From contig NZ_LT703003.1 in the NCBI RefSeq assembly GCF_900149695.1, positions 186,001 through 250,000 on the forward strand: a stretch of 64,000 nucleotides of DNA, given 5' to 3'. Shown one piece after another: positions 1-10,078 of the stretch. Within the stretch, counting starts at the first letter, position 1. Every line of letters starts with the position of its first letter. Origin of the DNA: Anderseniella sp. Alg231-50. Lineage in GTDB: Bacteria > Pseudomonadota > Alphaproteobacteria > Rhizobiales > Aestuariivirgaceae. The notes beneath the pieces were generated by a model. That model had not been told where the DNA came from. It did no database searches and saw nothing but the letters and a program-made list of their open reading frames with translations. The position numbers and the translations under genes were made by a program.

Positions 1-636
1 GAGAGCGGACTGGCCTCGATTCTGAACGGCACAACAGCGGTTTTCGGGGCCGTCGTCTCCGGTCTCATGCTGGTTGACGAACCGCTTACAGCGCGAAAAA
101 TCATCGGCGCGGTATTTGGGGTTTTTGGTGTTGCCGTGATTATGGGGTTTGACGCTCTCACCAGTCTCGACCTCAGGAACCTGGCCCAGCTCGCCGTTCT
201 GGGCGCTTCCCTGTCTTATGCGTTCGCAAGTGTGTGGGGCAAAGTCTCGCTGTCCGATAATGCGCCGGAGATGAATGCGCTTGGCATGCTCGTCGGCAGC
301 ACCGTTTTGATGATCCCGATCGCCATCTGGTCGGACGGGCTGCCTGTCCTTAGTCTTTCGGCCAATGTTTGGGCGTCGCTGCTTTCAGTGGCGGTATTTT
401 CGACCGCAATTGCGTATCTTTTGTATTTCGCCATTCTGGCGCGGGCCGGCGCCGCCAACCTAATGCTGGTCACCCTGCTGATCCCGCCCTTTGCCATCGG
501 CCTGGGCGTCGCGTTTCTTGGTGAGCGGCTCGGGCTGGAGGCGTGGCTCGGCTTCGGGCTCATCGCAATTGGCCTGGCGATTACCGACGGGCGCTTGCTG
601 GCTGGCGCCCGCAGATTGATGGGCGGCAAAACCTGA
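1..636 (+). CDS. EamA/DMT-family transporter, 3' part only
   Basis: The gene enters from the left edge: the frame is open from base 1, so the N-terminal half is missing. What remains is the end of one EamA repeat (around SGLASILNGTTAVFGAVV) and all of the second, with about six hydrophobic segments. EamA proteins are inner-membrane exporters or importers of metabolites, often amino acids. The substrate cannot be read from the sequence. The gene ends 92 bases before the HTH-RibBX gene, on the same strand. The family call is firm and the substrate is unknown. Confidence 0.85.
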   Translation, partial: ESGLASILNGTTAVFGAVVSGLMLVDEPLTARKIIGAVFGVFGVAVIMGFDALTSLDLRNLAQLAVLGASLSYAFASVWGKVSLSDNAPEMNALGMLVGSTVLMIPIAIWSDGLPVLSLSANVWASLLSVAVFSTAIAYLLYFAILARAGAANLMLVTLLIPPFAIGLGVAFLGERLGLEAWLGFGLIAIGLAITDGRLLAGARRLMGGKT

Positions 637-702
637 CGTCGCTCACCTGGTCCCAGGCTGCGGGTTTTGTATCCGGCATCGCATAATCTCCTTTCCCAAA
701 CC

Positions 703-719
703 CTTTAGCCCTGCTAAAG
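703..719. promoter_or_regulatory. Perfect inverted repeat upstream of the HTH-ribBX gene
   Basis: CTTTAGC-CCT-GCTAAAG is a perfect 7-bp inverted repeat with a 3-base centre, ending 9 bases before the ATG at 729. A further GCTAAAG half-site lies at 746-752, inside the coding start. A -10-like CATAAT is at 682-687. The downstream protein begins with a Cro/XRE-like domain, so this may be its own operator. A small RNA hairpin is the alternative. No FMN riboswitch-like sequence is seen in the 92-base gap. Confidence 0.45.
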
Positions 720-728
720 CCTTAGCCT

Positions 729-2030
729 ATGAAACTCGATGAATGGCTAAAGCAGGCTGATACGACCAAGGCAAAATTTGCCCGCGCGCTGGACATTTCC
801 GCCGGGCGAATTTCGCAGTTGCTGGCCGGCGACACGCCGTCACTGGACCTGGCCATCAAAATTCAGGTTTTGACCCGCGACAAGGTGAAACCGGTGGATT
901 TCTCGTCCCACCTTGAAGGAGAACATGACATGACCAGTTCGCTGGATACCGTTGCAAGCGCCATCGCGGCCATCAAGGCCGGCGAGATGGTCGTGGTGGT
1001 CGACGATGACGACCGGGAAAACGAAGGCGACCTGATTGCGGCTGCCTCCAAGGTCACCAACGAACAGATGGCGATGATGGTGCGCCACGGCTCCGGCATT
1101 GTGTGCGCACCGATGACCCGGGAAGACGCACGCCGCCTCAAGCTGGACCCGATGGTATCGGACAATGACGCCCCGCTCGGCACTGCCTTCACGGTGTCCA
1201 TCGACTACAAGGAAGGCCTGACCACGGGCATTTCGGCCAAGGAACGCAGCGCCACGGTGCATGCGCTGGCCAACGCCAATGTACACGCGGAAGATTTCGT
1301 GCGGCCCGGCCACGTATTTCCGCTGATCGCCAAGCGCGGCGGCGTGCTGATGCGTTCCGGCCACACCGAAGCGGCCGTCGACCTGGCCCGGCTCGCCGGC
1401 GAACCGCCGGTCGGCGTGATCTGCGAACTGGTCAATGATGACGGCACGGTCAAGCGCGGCCAGCAGGTCATGGATTTTGCCCGCGAGCACGACTTCAAAA
1501 TCATATCGGTGGCCGATCTCATAGCCTACCGCCAACAGCGTGAACGCCTGGTGGAGCGCGACGGCGAGTTCCAGGTCGACACCCCGTCAGGACCGGCCAA
1601 CGGCATTGCCTACTCAACCTCGTTCGACCCGGTCCAGCATCTGGCTCTGGTCTATGGCGATACGTCATCCGGCACAGATATTCCGGTTCGCCTGCATCGG
1701 CAGGACCTGGTTGAAGACGTCCTGGGCAGCCGCGACACACTGAATGCGGTCTACGAGATTTTCCGCAAGGAAGGCTGCGGCATCCTGATCTATCTGCGCG
1801 AAGGCGTCGCTGGCGTGCCGGCCTCCAAGCTGGGCCAGCCGGACCTGGATGAAGACACCGCATCTTCGCGTGCCCGGGCTGAAAGCTGGCGCGATGTGGG
1901 GCTTGGCGCGCAAATCCTGCGTGACCTGTCGGTAACGTCAATCAGGCTGATTGCCAGTCGGTCGCGGCACTATGTCGGCCTGTCCGGTTTTGACATCGAG
2001 ATCGCCGACACCATCATCCTGGATAACTGA
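729..2030 (+). CDS. ribB: HTH domain fused to RibB with a degenerate RibA-like domain (RibBX type)
   Basis: The RibB part makes 3,4-dihydroxy-2-butanone 4-phosphate from ribulose 5-phosphate in riboflavin synthesis. Residues 1-60 look like a small Cro/YdaS-type helix-turn-helix. RibB starts near residue 68 and carries the acidic DDDDRENEGDL motif (92-102) and GHTEAAVDL. Residues about 270-433 resemble GTP cyclohydrolase II, but the zinc cysteines are absent: the usual SECLTGD/CDC region reads LHRQDLVEDVLGSR. It therefore probably lacks RibA activity, as in the RibBX variants of Proteobacteria. An internal ATG at 930 has its own GAAGGAG ribosome site (915-921), so the cell may make both the fusion and a plain RibBX. 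Confidence 0.85.
   Translation: MKLDEWLKQADTTKAKFARALDISAGRISQLLAGDTPSLDLAIKIQVLTRDKVKPVDFSSHLEGEHDMTSSLDTVASAIAAIKAGEMVVVVDDDDRENEGDLIAAASKVTNEQMAMMVRHGSGIVCAPMTREDARRLKLDPMVSDNDAPLGTAFTVSIDYKEGLTTGISAKERSATVHALANANVHAEDFVRPGHVFPLIAKRGGVLMRSGHTEAAVDLARLAGEPPVGVICELVNDDGTVKRGQQVMDFAREHDFKIISVADLIAYRQQRERLVERDGEFQVDTPSGPANGIAYSTSFDPVQHLALVYGDTSSGTDIPVRLHRQDLVEDVLGSRDTLNAVYEIFRKEGCGILIYLREGVAGVPASKLGQPDLDEDTASSRARAESWRDVGLGAQILRDLSVTSIRLIASRSRHYVGLSGFDIEIADTIILDN
915..932 (+). promoter_or_regulatory. Internal ribosome binding site and ATG for stand-alone RibBX
   Basis: GAAGGAG at 915-921 lies 8 bases before an in-frame ATG at 930, exactly where the normal RibB N-terminus begins (MTSSLDTV). This is a better Shine-Dalgarno context than that of the ATG at 729. 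It suggests either two products from one reading frame or that the HTH segment was once a separate upstream gene. Confidence 0.55.
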
Positions 2031-2042
2031 TTTCGGGATATT

Positions 2043-3557
2043 TTATCGCTTCAGCAGGCTGCCGAGAATGCCGCGCACGATTGAGCCGGAGTTGCGCACG
2101 AGCATGTTGCCGACCTGGCGGCCAACGGTGCTGGCAATGTTCTTTACAAACCGGTCGGTGGCGGAATCGGTGCGCCTCGACCGTCCTTTTGATCGCGATG
2201 AAGTCTTCTTGGCCGCTGCTTTGTCTGCCTTGGCCTTTTCCTTGGCTTCAGCAGCCGCTGCCTGCTGTTCGGCAATCTTTTCCGCTTTCACGCGCAGTTT
2301 CTCATAGGCGGAGTCACGGTCGACGCCTTCATCATACATGCCATAGACCGGACTGTTCTTGACCGACTGGGTGCGCTCTGCCGGCATGACCGGGCCCATC
2401 TGGCTGGATGGCGGACGGATCAGCGTGCGCTCGACCATGGACGGCACGCCCTTCAGGTCCAGCGTGGAGACCAGCGCCTCACCCACACCAAGCTGGGTGA
2501 TCACTTCCTCGGTATCGAATTTCGGATTCTGACGGAAGGTGGTGGCGGCTGCCTTGACCGCTTTCTGGTCGCGCGGAGTAAAGGCGCGCAGTGCATGCTG
2601 TACCCGGTTGCCGAGCTGTGCCAGTACCGTGTCGGGCACATCAAGCGGGTTCTGGGTGACGAAGTAGACACCGACCCCTTTCGACCGGATCAGCCGTACC
2701 ACCTGCTCCACCTTGGTCAGCAGGCTCTTGGGCGCCTCATTGAACAGCAGATGGGCCTCATCGAAAAAGAACACCAGTTTCGGTTTGTCCGGATTGCCGA
2801 CCTCCGGCATTTCCTCAAACAGCTCCGACATCAGCCAAAGCAGGAAAGTGGCGTACAGTTGCGGCGACTGCATCAGTTCGTCGGCTGCCAGGATGTTGAT
2901 GAAGCCGCGCCCGTCGCGCGTGGTGCGCATCAGGTCCTTGATGTCGAGAGCCGGTTCGCCGAAGAAATTTTCACCGCCCTGTTCTTCCAGCACGATCAGC
3001 CGGCGCTGGATGGCGCCGATAGTGCGTGAATTGACATTGCCGTAATCGGTGGTCAGCTTGCTGCCGCGATTGGCCAGTTCCGACAACATAGCGCGCAGGT
3101 CCTTCAGGTCCAGCAGCAGCAAGCCTTCCTCGTCGGCAATCCGGAACGCGATATTGAGTGCGCCTTCCTGGGCATCGGTCAGACCCATAAGCCGGGAAAT
3201 CAGCAGTGGCCCCATTTCAGTGATCGTGGTGCGGATGGGATGGCCCTGCTTGCCGAACAGGTCCCAGAAAATGGTCGGAAAGGCTTCAAAATTGTAATCG
3301 TCAAAACCGATCTTCTTGGCTCGCTTGAGCAGGAAATCCTTCGGTTCGCCCTCGCGCGATATACCCGACAGATCGCCTTTGACGTCAGCGGCAAACACCG
3401 GCACGCCGGCGGCGGAAAATCCTTCGGCAAGAATTTGTAGGGTCACGGTCTTGCCGGTGCCGGTGGCGCCGGTAATCAGGCCGTGCCGGTTGGCGAGCTT
3501 CAGGAATAGCTCCTCGCGTTTTTCGCTCGTCCCCAGAAAAACTGTTCCATCGGTCAT
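2043..3557 (-). CDS. HerA-like ATPase, DUF853/YjgR family
   Basis: This 504-residue P-loop ATPase belongs to the HerA/FtsK-related DUF853 group (E. coli YjgR). The Walker A GATGTGKT is at residues 30-37 and the Walker B is [13 protein letters not shown] in the middle. The tail is low-complexity and rich in Lys and Ala (about 430-475), likely a coiled or flexible region. The family is predicted to act on DNA, but its cellular role is not established. The gene converges with the RibBX gene, 12 bases apart, and has its own upstream region. Confidence 0.88.
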   Translation of the reverse strand: MTDGTVFLGTSEKREELFLKLANRHGLITGATGTGKTVTLQILAEGFSAAGVPVFAADVKGDLSGISREGEPKDFLLKRAKKIGFDDYNFEAFPTIFWDLFGKQGHPIRTTITEMGPLLISRLMGLTDAQEGALNIAFRIADEEGLLLLDLKDLRAMLSELANRGSKLTTDYGNVNSRTIGAIQRRLIVLEEQGGENFFGEPALDIKDLMRTTRDGRGFINILAADELMQSPQLYATFLLWLMSELFEEMPEVGNPDKPKLVFFFDEAHLLFNEAPKSLLTKVEQVVRLIRSKGVGVYFVTQNPLDVPDTVLAQLGNRVQHALRAFTPRDQKAVKAAATTFRQNPKFDTEEVITQLGVGEALVSTLDLKGVPSMVERTLIRPPSSQMGPVMPAERTQSVKNSPVYGMYDEGVDRDSAYEKLRVKAEKIAEQQAAAAEAKEKAKADKAAAKKTSSRSKGRSRRTDSATDRFVKNIASTVGRQVGNMLVRNSGSIVRGILGSLLKR

Positions 3558-3665
3558 TTTATTCTACCTGCCTGCCAAAACTGTTGGTGTGGTGTGAAAT
3601 TGCTATACAACTCCCGCGAGGGCAATGCCTAACCTACAAATACAGATACCAAAAGGAATACGTTG

Positions 3666-4055
3666 ATGCAGGATCTGATTGACCGGATCGTTGAAAAAAC
3701 CGGCCTTGCGCCGGATGTTGCGGAAAAAGCGACCGGGATCATGCTGTCGCTGGTCAAGACCCAGGGTGACAAGGCCAAGGTGGCGCAATTGTTCGATGCC
3801 ATTCCGGGTGCCGGCGAACTGGCCCAGTTGCATGGCGGTGACGGCGCGCGCGGCGGCGGATTGCTGGGCATGCTGGGTGGAGGCCTGATGGGCGGGCCGC
3901 TGGCCGCCGTCAGCAAGCTGCAGGCAACCGGCCTCAGCATGGACCAGATCAAGACGCTGGGCAAAGAGACGCTCGGCTATGCCAAGGAAAAGGCCGGGGA
4001 AGACCTGGTAAAGGACGTCGCCAATTCGATTCCGGGTATATCCGGGTACCTGTGA
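3666..4055 (+). CDS. Small glycine-rich protein of unknown function
   Basis: This 129-residue protein has a helical start (MQDLIDRIVEKTGLAPD), a glycine-rich middle with GGGLLGMLGGGLMGG, and a helical tail ending SIPGISGYL. The pattern resembles small DUF2267/DUF2780-type proteins, but the assignment is loose. ATG 3666 is chosen because AAAAGGAA lies 8 bases upstream; a TTG directly before it (3663) is possible. It is divergent from the HerA-like gene and is followed 79 bases later by mutA. Confidence 0.7.
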   Translation: MQDLIDRIVEKTGLAPDVAEKATGIMLSLVKTQGDKAKVAQLFDAIPGAGELAQLHGGDGARGGGLLGMLGGGLMGGPLAAVSKLQATGLSMDQIKTLGKETLGYAKEKAGEDLVKDVANSIPGISGYL

Positions 4056-4134
4056 CGAAAGTCGATTTGCAGAAAGCCGGACGCTGCGCTACAAAATTTG
4101 TGCAACGCAACATGCGAACGGATATGACTGCACG

Positions 4135-5997
4135 ATGAGCAACCTGAAACTGGCAGATGAGTTCCCGGCGCTTCAGCGCGACGACTGGCGCGCGCTTGTC
4201 GATGCAAGCCTGAAAGGCCGGCCGTTCGAGAGCCTGCGAACCCGCACTTCAGACGGCATCGTCATCGAGCCGGTTTACGGTGCTGCGGAAAATCCCGCCG
4301 TACTGCCTGCCGCCCCGCTGCGTGCCTCGGCAGACGCCTGGACGCTTGTACAACGTGCAGACATGCCCGACATTGCCGCAGCCAACACCCAGATGCTGGA
4401 TGACCTGGTGAACGGGGCCAGCGGTATTGCCCTGGTCCTGCCGGGCAGCATCTCCGCCGGCGCGTCAGGTGTTGCTGTCACCGATGCCCGCTCCGTTCAG
4501 CGCCTGTTCGAAGGTGTTGAACTGGACCTGATCGACCTGCGGCTTGACGGCGGACGCCACGGACGCGACCTCGCTTTGCTGGTGCTTGATGAATACAAGC
4601 GCCGCCGGCTTGACCTGTCGCGCTGCAGCCTGACGCTCGGCCTTGATCCGCTGGGCGCATTTGCGCACGGCGGCAAGGTGACCGAACGCGGCGAACTGTC
4701 CCGCCGCTTTGGCGAGATGTTTACACTCGCCACCAGTGCAGACCACCAGGGACCGGTGGCGCAGGCAGATGCCCGCGTCTATCACGGTGCCGGCAGTTCC
4801 GAAGCGCAGGAACTGGGCTTTGCACTGGCAACGGCGGTCGACTACCTGCGCATGCTGGAGGCAGGCGGCATTGCGCCGGCGGACGCAGCGCCGCGGATTT
4901 CCATGATGCTGACGGCAGACGCCGACCAATTTGTCACCATCGCCAAGCTGCGCGCCGCCCGGTTGCTTTGGGCAAGGTTGCTGGACGTGTCCGGGCTGGC
5001 ACCGATACCGGTCACACTTCACGTTGAAACCGCTGCGCGCATGATGTCAAGACGCGATCCGCACGTGAACCTGCTGCGTGCCACGACGGCCAGTTTTGCC
5101 GCCGGCATTGGCAGTGCGGACAGTGTTTCCGTCCTGCCGTTCACCCAGGCACTGGGGTTGCCTGACGGCTTTGCCCGGCGCATGGCCCGCAATGTCCAGT
5201 CGCTGTTGCTGGAAGAATCCCGCGTCGGCCGGGTGCGTGATGCCACGGCGGGTTCCGGCCATGTCGAAGACCTTACCCATGAACTGGCCCGGTCGGCCTG
5301 GCACATTTTCCATCTGATCGAGGCTGACGGCGGCATGATGGCTGCATTGGAAAACGGCAAGGTGCACGCCATGATCAAGGATGTGCGCGATGCGCGCGAC
5401 CACGACATTGCCAGGCGCAAGATACCTCTTACCGGCGTCTCGGAATTTCCAAACCTCGATGAAGCGTCAAACAAGACCCTCGACATGAACGCGCCGGCGG
5501 ACTGGACCATCGGTGACGCCTCTGCATCAGTGGGCATGGAAACCTGCGAACCTTTGCGCCAGCATCGCCTGGGTGAAGGCTTCGAGGCGCTGCGCGATGC
5601 CAGTGACGCCAGCCTTGCGAACACCGGCACCCGCCCTACGGTCTTCCTCGCGGTGCTTGGAAAGCCCGTCGATTTCACGGTTCGCGCTACCTGGATGAGC
5701 AACCTGCTGGCGTCAGGCGGCATTGATGTTGTTACGGGATCAGCGGAGGAACTGGCATCCAGCAAGCTGGACATTGCCTGTATCTGTTCTTCGGATGCGG
5801 TCTATGCCGAAAAAGCAGAAGCCGCAGCCCGGTCGCTGACACAGCAAGGGGCACGGCGTATCCTGCTGGCCGGCAAACCGGGCGAGCTGGAAGAAACACT
5901 CACGGCCGCGGGCGTGCAGCAGTTTGTCCATGCCGGGCAAAACGTCTTGACGCTACTGAACGAGCTTTCCATGCTGGCCACGGGAGAAACATCATGA
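4135..5997 (+). CDS. mutA: Methylmalonyl-CoA mutase, small (beta) subunit
   Basis: This is the partner subunit of the heterodimeric mutase that interconverts methylmalonyl-CoA and succinyl-CoA in propionate metabolism. At 620 residues it has the usual length of the small subunit. It has the TIM-barrel-like half (for example [12 protein letters not shown] and [13 protein letters not shown]) and a C-terminal flavodoxin-like domain. It lacks the cobalamin-binding DxHxxG motif, as expected for a non-catalytic subunit. The stop overlaps the mutB start as ATGA, so the pair is translationally coupled. Confidence 0.93.
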   Translation: MSNLKLADEFPALQRDDWRALVDASLKGRPFESLRTRTSDGIVIEPVYGAAENPAVLPAAPLRASADAWTLVQRADMPDIAAANTQMLDDLVNGASGIALVLPGSISAGASGVAVTDARSVQRLFEGVELDLIDLRLDGGRHGRDLALLVLDEYKRRRLDLSRCSLTLGLDPLGAFAHGGKVTERGELSRRFGEMFTLATSADHQGPVAQADARVYHGAGSSEAQELGFALATAVDYLRMLEAGGIAPADAAPRISMMLTADADQFVTIAKLRAARLLWARLLDVSGLAPIPVTLHVETAARMMSRRDPHVNLLRATTASFAAGIGSADSVSVLPFTQALGLPDGFARRMARNVQSLLLEESRVGRVRDATAGSGHVEDLTHELARSAWHIFHLIEADGGMMAALENGKVHAMIKDVRDARDHDIARRKIPLTGVSEFPNLDEASNKTLDMNAPADWTIGDASASVGMETCEPLRQHRLGEGFEALRDASDASLANTGTRPTVFLAVLGKPVDFTVRATWMSNLLASGGIDVVTGSAEELASSKLDIACICSSDAVYAEKAEAAARSLTQQGARRILLAGKPGELEETLTAAGVQQFVHAGQNVLTLLNELSMLATGETS

Positions 5998-8150
5998 GCA
6001 CGTTGCCGGATTTCTCAAAATTCAGCTTTGAACTGCCGATCGGCACCAGCGCGCAGGAAGCACAATCCTTTCCTACGCCGGAAGGCATCACGGTCAAATC
6101 CGCCTATGATGCAGGCGACGTTGCAGGTCTTGATTTCCTGAATACCTGGCCCGGTGCGGCCCCCTATCTGCGCGGACCTTATCCTGCCATGTACGCCACC
6201 CAGCCGTGGACCATTCGCCAGTATGCCGGTTTCTCCACGGCTGAGGATTCCAACGCCTTCTACCGGCGCAATCTGGCAGCCGGGCAGAAGGGCCTGTCGA
6301 TCGCCTTCGACCTGGCGACCCATCGCGGTTATGATTCCGATCATCCGCGGGTTTCCGGAGATGTCGGCATGGCCGGTGTCGCGATTGACTCGATCTATGA
6401 CATGCGCACGCTGTTTGACCGCATTCCGCTCGACCAGATGTCCGTGTCGATGACCATGAACGGCGCCGTCCTGCCGATACTGGCACTGTACATAGTGGCA
6501 GCCGAGGAACAGGGCGTGGCGCCGGAAAAACTGACCGGCACCATTCAGAACGACATCCTGAAAGAATTCATGGTGCGCAACACCTATATCTACCCGCCGA
6601 GCCGGTCGATGCGCATCATCTCGGACATTTTTGCCTTTACCTCGCAGAACATGCCGAAGTTCAACTCCATCTCGATCTCCGGCTATCACATGCAGGAAGC
6701 AGGCGCCACGGCTGACCTGGAACTGGCCTACACACTGGCCGACGGGGTCGAGTATGCCCGCGCCGGGGTGGCTGCGGGCCTGCCCATCGACAAGTTCGCG
6801 CCAAGACTGTCGTTCTTCTGGGCAATCGGCATGAATTATTTCATGGAGATCGCCAAGATGCGCGCCGCGCGCATGTTGTGGGCCAAGCTGATGAAGGAGT
6901 TCAACCCGCAAAGCGACCGCTCGCTGTCACTGCGCACCCACTGCCAGACGTCCGGCTGGTCCCTGACCGCCCAGGATGTTTTCAACAATGTCGGGCGCAC
7001 CTGCATCGAGGCGATGGCCGCCACGCAGGGCCACACCCAGTCGCTGCACACCAACGCGCTGGATGAAGCCCTGGCGCTGCCGACGGATTTTTCGGCCCGC
7101 ATTGCGCGCAATACGCAACTGTTCCTGCAGCAGGAAGCAGGCACCTGCCGGGTCGCCGATCCATGGGGCGGCAGTTATTATGTGGAGCGCCTGACCGCCG
7201 ACCTGGCTGCAAAAGCCTGGGCCCATATTGAAGAGATCGAAAACCTCGGCGGCATGGCCGAGGCGATATCACAGGGCCTGCCTAAACTCCGCATCGAGGA
7301 AGCGGCAGCGCGCACCCAGGCACGCATCGATTCCGGGGAACAGACCGTTGTCGGCATCAATAAATACCTGGCCAGCGACGAAGCCCAGATCGACATCCTG
7401 AAGGTCAACAATTCGTCCGTGAGGACCCAGCAACTGGACAAGCTGGCGCGCCTGAAAGCAGAGCGCGACGATGCGCAGGTCAAAGCTGAACTTGGCAAGC
7501 TGACCCAGATCGCGAAGACAGGCGACGGCAACCTGCTGGCAGCTGCGGTTGATGCGGCACGGGCCAAGGCGACCGTCGGCGAGATTTCACTGGCACTAGA
7601 GACCGTGTGGAACCGGCATGTGGCCAAGACCCACGTTATTGAAGGCGTCTACCGCAAGGCGCTGGGCGATAAGTCGGAAAGTGCCGCCAGGGCGCAGGCC
7701 ATGGTGGATGCATTTGAAGAAACCGATGGCCGCAAGCCGAGAATCCTGGTCGCCAAGATGGGCCAGGACGGCCATGACAGAGGGCAAAAGGTCATTGCAA
7801 CCGCCTTTGCCGACATCGGTTTCCAGGTGGATATCGGGCCGCTGTTCTCAACGCCGGAAGAAGTCGCCCGCCAGGCAGTGGAAAACAACGTGCATGTTGT
7901 CGGCGTCTCGTCCCTGACCGCCGGCCACCTCACCCTGGTGCCGGCCTTGCGGGCAGCCCTGGAAGCAGAGGGGCGCAGCGATATCATGATCGCGGTCGGC
8001 GGCGTGGTGCCGCCACAGGATTTCGAGGCGCTGATGGATATGGGAGCTGCCGTCATCTTCCCGCCCGGCACGGTCATCGCGGAAGCCGCCATGCGCCTGC
8101 TCACCAAGCTGAACGCCAAGCTGGGCTATTCCCAGGAAGCGGCGGAATAG
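5994..8150 (+). CDS. mutB: Methylmalonyl-CoA mutase, large (alpha) catalytic subunit
   Basis: This is the adenosylcobalamin-dependent catalytic subunit that converts (R)-methylmalonyl-CoA to succinyl-CoA, letting propionyl-CoA enter the TCA cycle. At 718 residues it is a standard length. The substrate-binding barrel includes [13 protein letters not shown] and [12 protein letters not shown]. The B12 domain at the C-terminus carries [10 protein letters not shown] near residue 590, whose His ligates cobalt, followed by GVSSLTAGH. The start overlaps mutA by 4 bases. No meaB chaperone or epimerase gene lies beside it. Confidence 0.97.
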   Translation: MSTLPDFSKFSFELPIGTSAQEAQSFPTPEGITVKSAYDAGDVAGLDFLNTWPGAAPYLRGPYPAMYATQPWTIRQYAGFSTAEDSNAFYRRNLAAGQKGLSIAFDLATHRGYDSDHPRVSGDVGMAGVAIDSIYDMRTLFDRIPLDQMSVSMTMNGAVLPILALYIVAAEEQGVAPEKLTGTIQNDILKEFMVRNTYIYPPSRSMRIISDIFAFTSQNMPKFNSISISGYHMQEAGATADLELAYTLADGVEYARAGVAAGLPIDKFAPRLSFFWAIGMNYFMEIAKMRAARMLWAKLMKEFNPQSDRSLSLRTHCQTSGWSLTAQDVFNNVGRTCIEAMAATQGHTQSLHTNALDEALALPTDFSARIARNTQLFLQQEAGTCRVADPWGGSYYVERLTADLAAKAWAHIEEIENLGGMAEAISQGLPKLRIEEAAARTQARIDSGEQTVVGINKYLASDEAQIDILKVNNSSVRTQQLDKLARLKAERDDAQVKAELGKLTQIAKTGDGNLLAAAVDAARAKATVGEISLALETVWNRHVAKTHVIEGVYRKALGDKSESAARAQAMVDAFEETDGRKPRILVAKMGQDGHDRGQKVIATAFADIGFQVDIGPLFSTPEEVARQAVENNVHVVGVSSLTAGHLTLVPALRAALEAEGRSDIMIAVGGVVPPQDFEALMDMGAAVIFPPGTVIAEAAMRLLTKLNAKLGYSQEAAE

Positions 8151-8157
8151 CGCACGA

Positions 8158-8592
8158 CTATTCGTCGAAGACCTCATAATGTGTGTTCATGTATGAGATT
8201 CCATCAAGCACGATCTCTTCCAGGACGCTCAGATCGATGTCGGCAAGCTTGTTGATGTACAGGCAGCTCTTGCCGGTCTTGTGCTTGCCGAGCCGCGCAA
8301 GCTTTTCAGACATGTCGCGGTAACCGGGCATGATGTAGATGCTGAGTGCGCTTTTTCGCGGGCTGAAACCGGTGATCATGAAATCCCCCTCGCGGCCGGA
8401 CTCGTATTTGTAGTGATAACGCCCGTATCCGATAATTGACGGACCCCACATCTTCGGCTTCAGGCCGGTGATCCGGTTGAACAGTTCAAGCAGGGCAAAT
8501 CCGTCCGCGCGCCGGGTCTCGTGCTCTACCGAATTCAAAAACGCCTTCACGGAAGCAGCGGACGGTTTGGTCTTGTTGTCTGACTTTGCCAT
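8158..8592 (-). CDS. DUF1801 family protein
   Basis: This protein of about 144 residues contains the DUF1801 pattern (WGPSIIGYGRYHYKY, then FSPRKSALSIYIMPGY and GKSCLYINKLADIDL). The family fold is known from structures but has no settled enzymatic role. ATG 8592 is chosen because GGAGG sits 6 bases before it; upstream in-frame ATGs would run toward the Lrp gene. It follows the Lrp-type regulator on the same strand, 37 bases downstream, and converges with mutB. Confidence 0.85.
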   Translation of the reverse strand: MAKSDNKTKPSAASVKAFLNSVEHETRRADGFALLELFNRITGLKPKMWGPSIIGYGRYHYKYESGREGDFMITGFSPRKSALSIYIMPGYRDMSEKLARLGKHKTGKSCLYINKLADIDLSVLEEIVLDGISYMNTHYEVFDE

Positions 8593-8629
8593 AGCGGCCT
8601 CCATACCCGGGCCGGAACCCATACTTGAT

Positions 8630-9109
8630 TCACGGGAAACGCGGCAACCGGCGCGCAACCGGCGATGACTGGATAATGGACGTATTTGTCATGGCATAGG
8701 AAATCAATTCGTCGATCAGCGTTTCCAGATCGGCAACAGAGCCGACATGGGCGCGGGCGATAAAGCAGTCCTCGCCGGTGATACGATCACATTCCACAAT
8801 TTCAGGCAGCTCACGCAGTATCTGCGCGACCCGGTGAAGTTCGCCGGGTATCGGCCTGATGCGCAGCCATGCGGCTATGGGAAGCCCAAGGGCGCCCGGA
8901 TTGACGGTTGTCGTATAGCCTTCAATAATCCCGGCCTCCTCCAGCCGTTTGATGCGCTCTGCAACACTCGGCGCCGACAGCCCCACCAGCCGGGCAAGCT
9001 CAGCATTGCTGGTGCGGGAATTTTCAATCAACGCGTCGAGCAGTTTGCGGTCAACTGCATCAATGCTTCCGTTTTCATATCGCAGTCTATTCACGGCATT
9101 CACCTTCAT
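8630..9109 (-). CDS. Lrp/AsnC-family transcriptional regulator
   Basis: The 159-residue protein has the standard two-part layout. The N-terminal winged helix-turn-helix spans residues about 15-65 (DRKLLDALIENSRTSNAELARL split over ELARLVGLSAPSVAERIKRL). It is followed by a RAM/AsnC ligand domain with ITGEDCFIARAHVGS. Such regulators sense amino acids. It is divergent from a three-gene operon starting at 9203 that encodes two EamA transporters, so it probably controls amino-acid export or uptake there. The effector is unknown. Confidence 0.92.
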   Translation of the reverse strand: MKVNAVNRLRYENGSIDAVDRKLLDALIENSRTSNAELARLVGLSAPSVAERIKRLEEAGIIEGYTTTVNPGALGLPIAAWLRIRPIPGELHRVAQILRELPEIVECDRITGEDCFIARAHVGSVADLETLIDELISYAMTNTSIIQSSPVARRLPRFP

Positions 9110-9202
9110 TTTGTTGGCAAATAGACATTATCACTTTTTGTACGCCATGTTAAATCGCACACTGACCTTCTACTCTCAGGGAGGCACAACGCGTGAGGAA
9201 GC

Positions 9203-10078
9203 ATGGCGAACCGGACACCAGCATTCAACAGGGCAGCGGAAAACGTACCACCACAGGCATGGTTCGGTGTCAGCGCGGTGTTCCACTATCTCGGACCATC
9301 ATTTGCAGTGTTGCTGTTTCCCGCGATCGGTGTGCTGGGCGTGGCATGGTTCAGGATTGCCTCCGCAGCATTGATCTTTGCGCCTGTCACGAAGCCCTGG
9401 GAGGTGTTTGTGACCGCTGACCGCAACGGTCGGCTGCTGCTGATCGGCCTCGGTGTCTGCCTGGCGGTGATGAATACCGCCTTTTACCTGGCGCTTGAGC
9501 GCTTGCCGATGAGTCTTGTGGCGGCGATGGAATTTATCGGCACCATCGGCGTGGCCCTTTATGGCCTGCGCACCGGCCGCAACATCGCGGCACTCGCATT
9601 GGCGGTTGCGGGCGTCATAATCCTCATCGATGTCAAATGGTCAACCGATCCAATCGGCCTGTTCTGGGCCGTTCTGAACGGCGCCATGTTCGTCGCTTAC
9701 ATCGTCCTGGGCCACAAAGCGGCTGAAGGCGGGGCAAGCGGCGGGGTGGATCGTCTCGGCGCAGCCATGTTCATCGCCTTCATCCTGCTGATGCCAATTG
9801 GATTCATGCAAGCATGGCAGGCGTTTGGAACCCTCAACCTGGTGCTGGCCGGTATCGGCGTCGGCATTTGCTCGTCGGTCATCCCCTATATCTGCGACCA
9901 GCTTGCCATGTCGCGCCTGCCCCGATCATCTTTTGCATTGTTGCTGGCCTTGCTGCCCGCAACCGCTACAATCATCGCCGCAATCGTGCTGGCTCAGATT
10001 CCGACCCTGCAGGATGTTCTTGGTGTTGTACTGGTGATGGTTGGTGTGGCCGTTCACAAACCGGCAGAGGCTGCATGA
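9203..10078 (+). CDS. EamA-family transporter, RhtA-like
   Basis: This 291-residue inner-membrane protein has about ten hydrophobic segments and two EamA repeats. It resembles RhtA-type threonine/homoserine exporters (LALERLPMSLVAAMEFIGTI). The start is ATG 9203 with GAGGAA just upstream. It is divergent from the Lrp-type regulator and overlaps the next EamA gene by ATGA, so both are probably co-translated. Amino-acid export is inferred from similarity and from the Lrp neighbour; it is not shown. Confidence 0.88.
   Translation: MANRTPAFNRAAENVPPQAWFGVSAVFHYLGPSFAVLLFPAIGVLGVAWFRIASAALIFAPVTKPWEVFVTADRNGRLLLIGLGVCLAVMNTAFYLALERLPMSLVAAMEFIGTIGVALYGLRTGRNIAALALAVAGVIILIDVKWSTDPIGLFWAVLNGAMFVAYIVLGHKAAEGGASGGVDRLGAAMFIAFILLMPIGFMQAWQAFGTLNLVLAGIGVGICSSVIPYICDQLAMSRLPRSSFALLLALLPATATIIAAIVLAQIPTLQDVLGVVLVMVGVAVHKPAEAA

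Noticed and set aside
637-728. FMN riboswitch ahead of ribB
   Set aside because: The gap is only 92 bases and has none of the conserved FMN-aptamer stretches.
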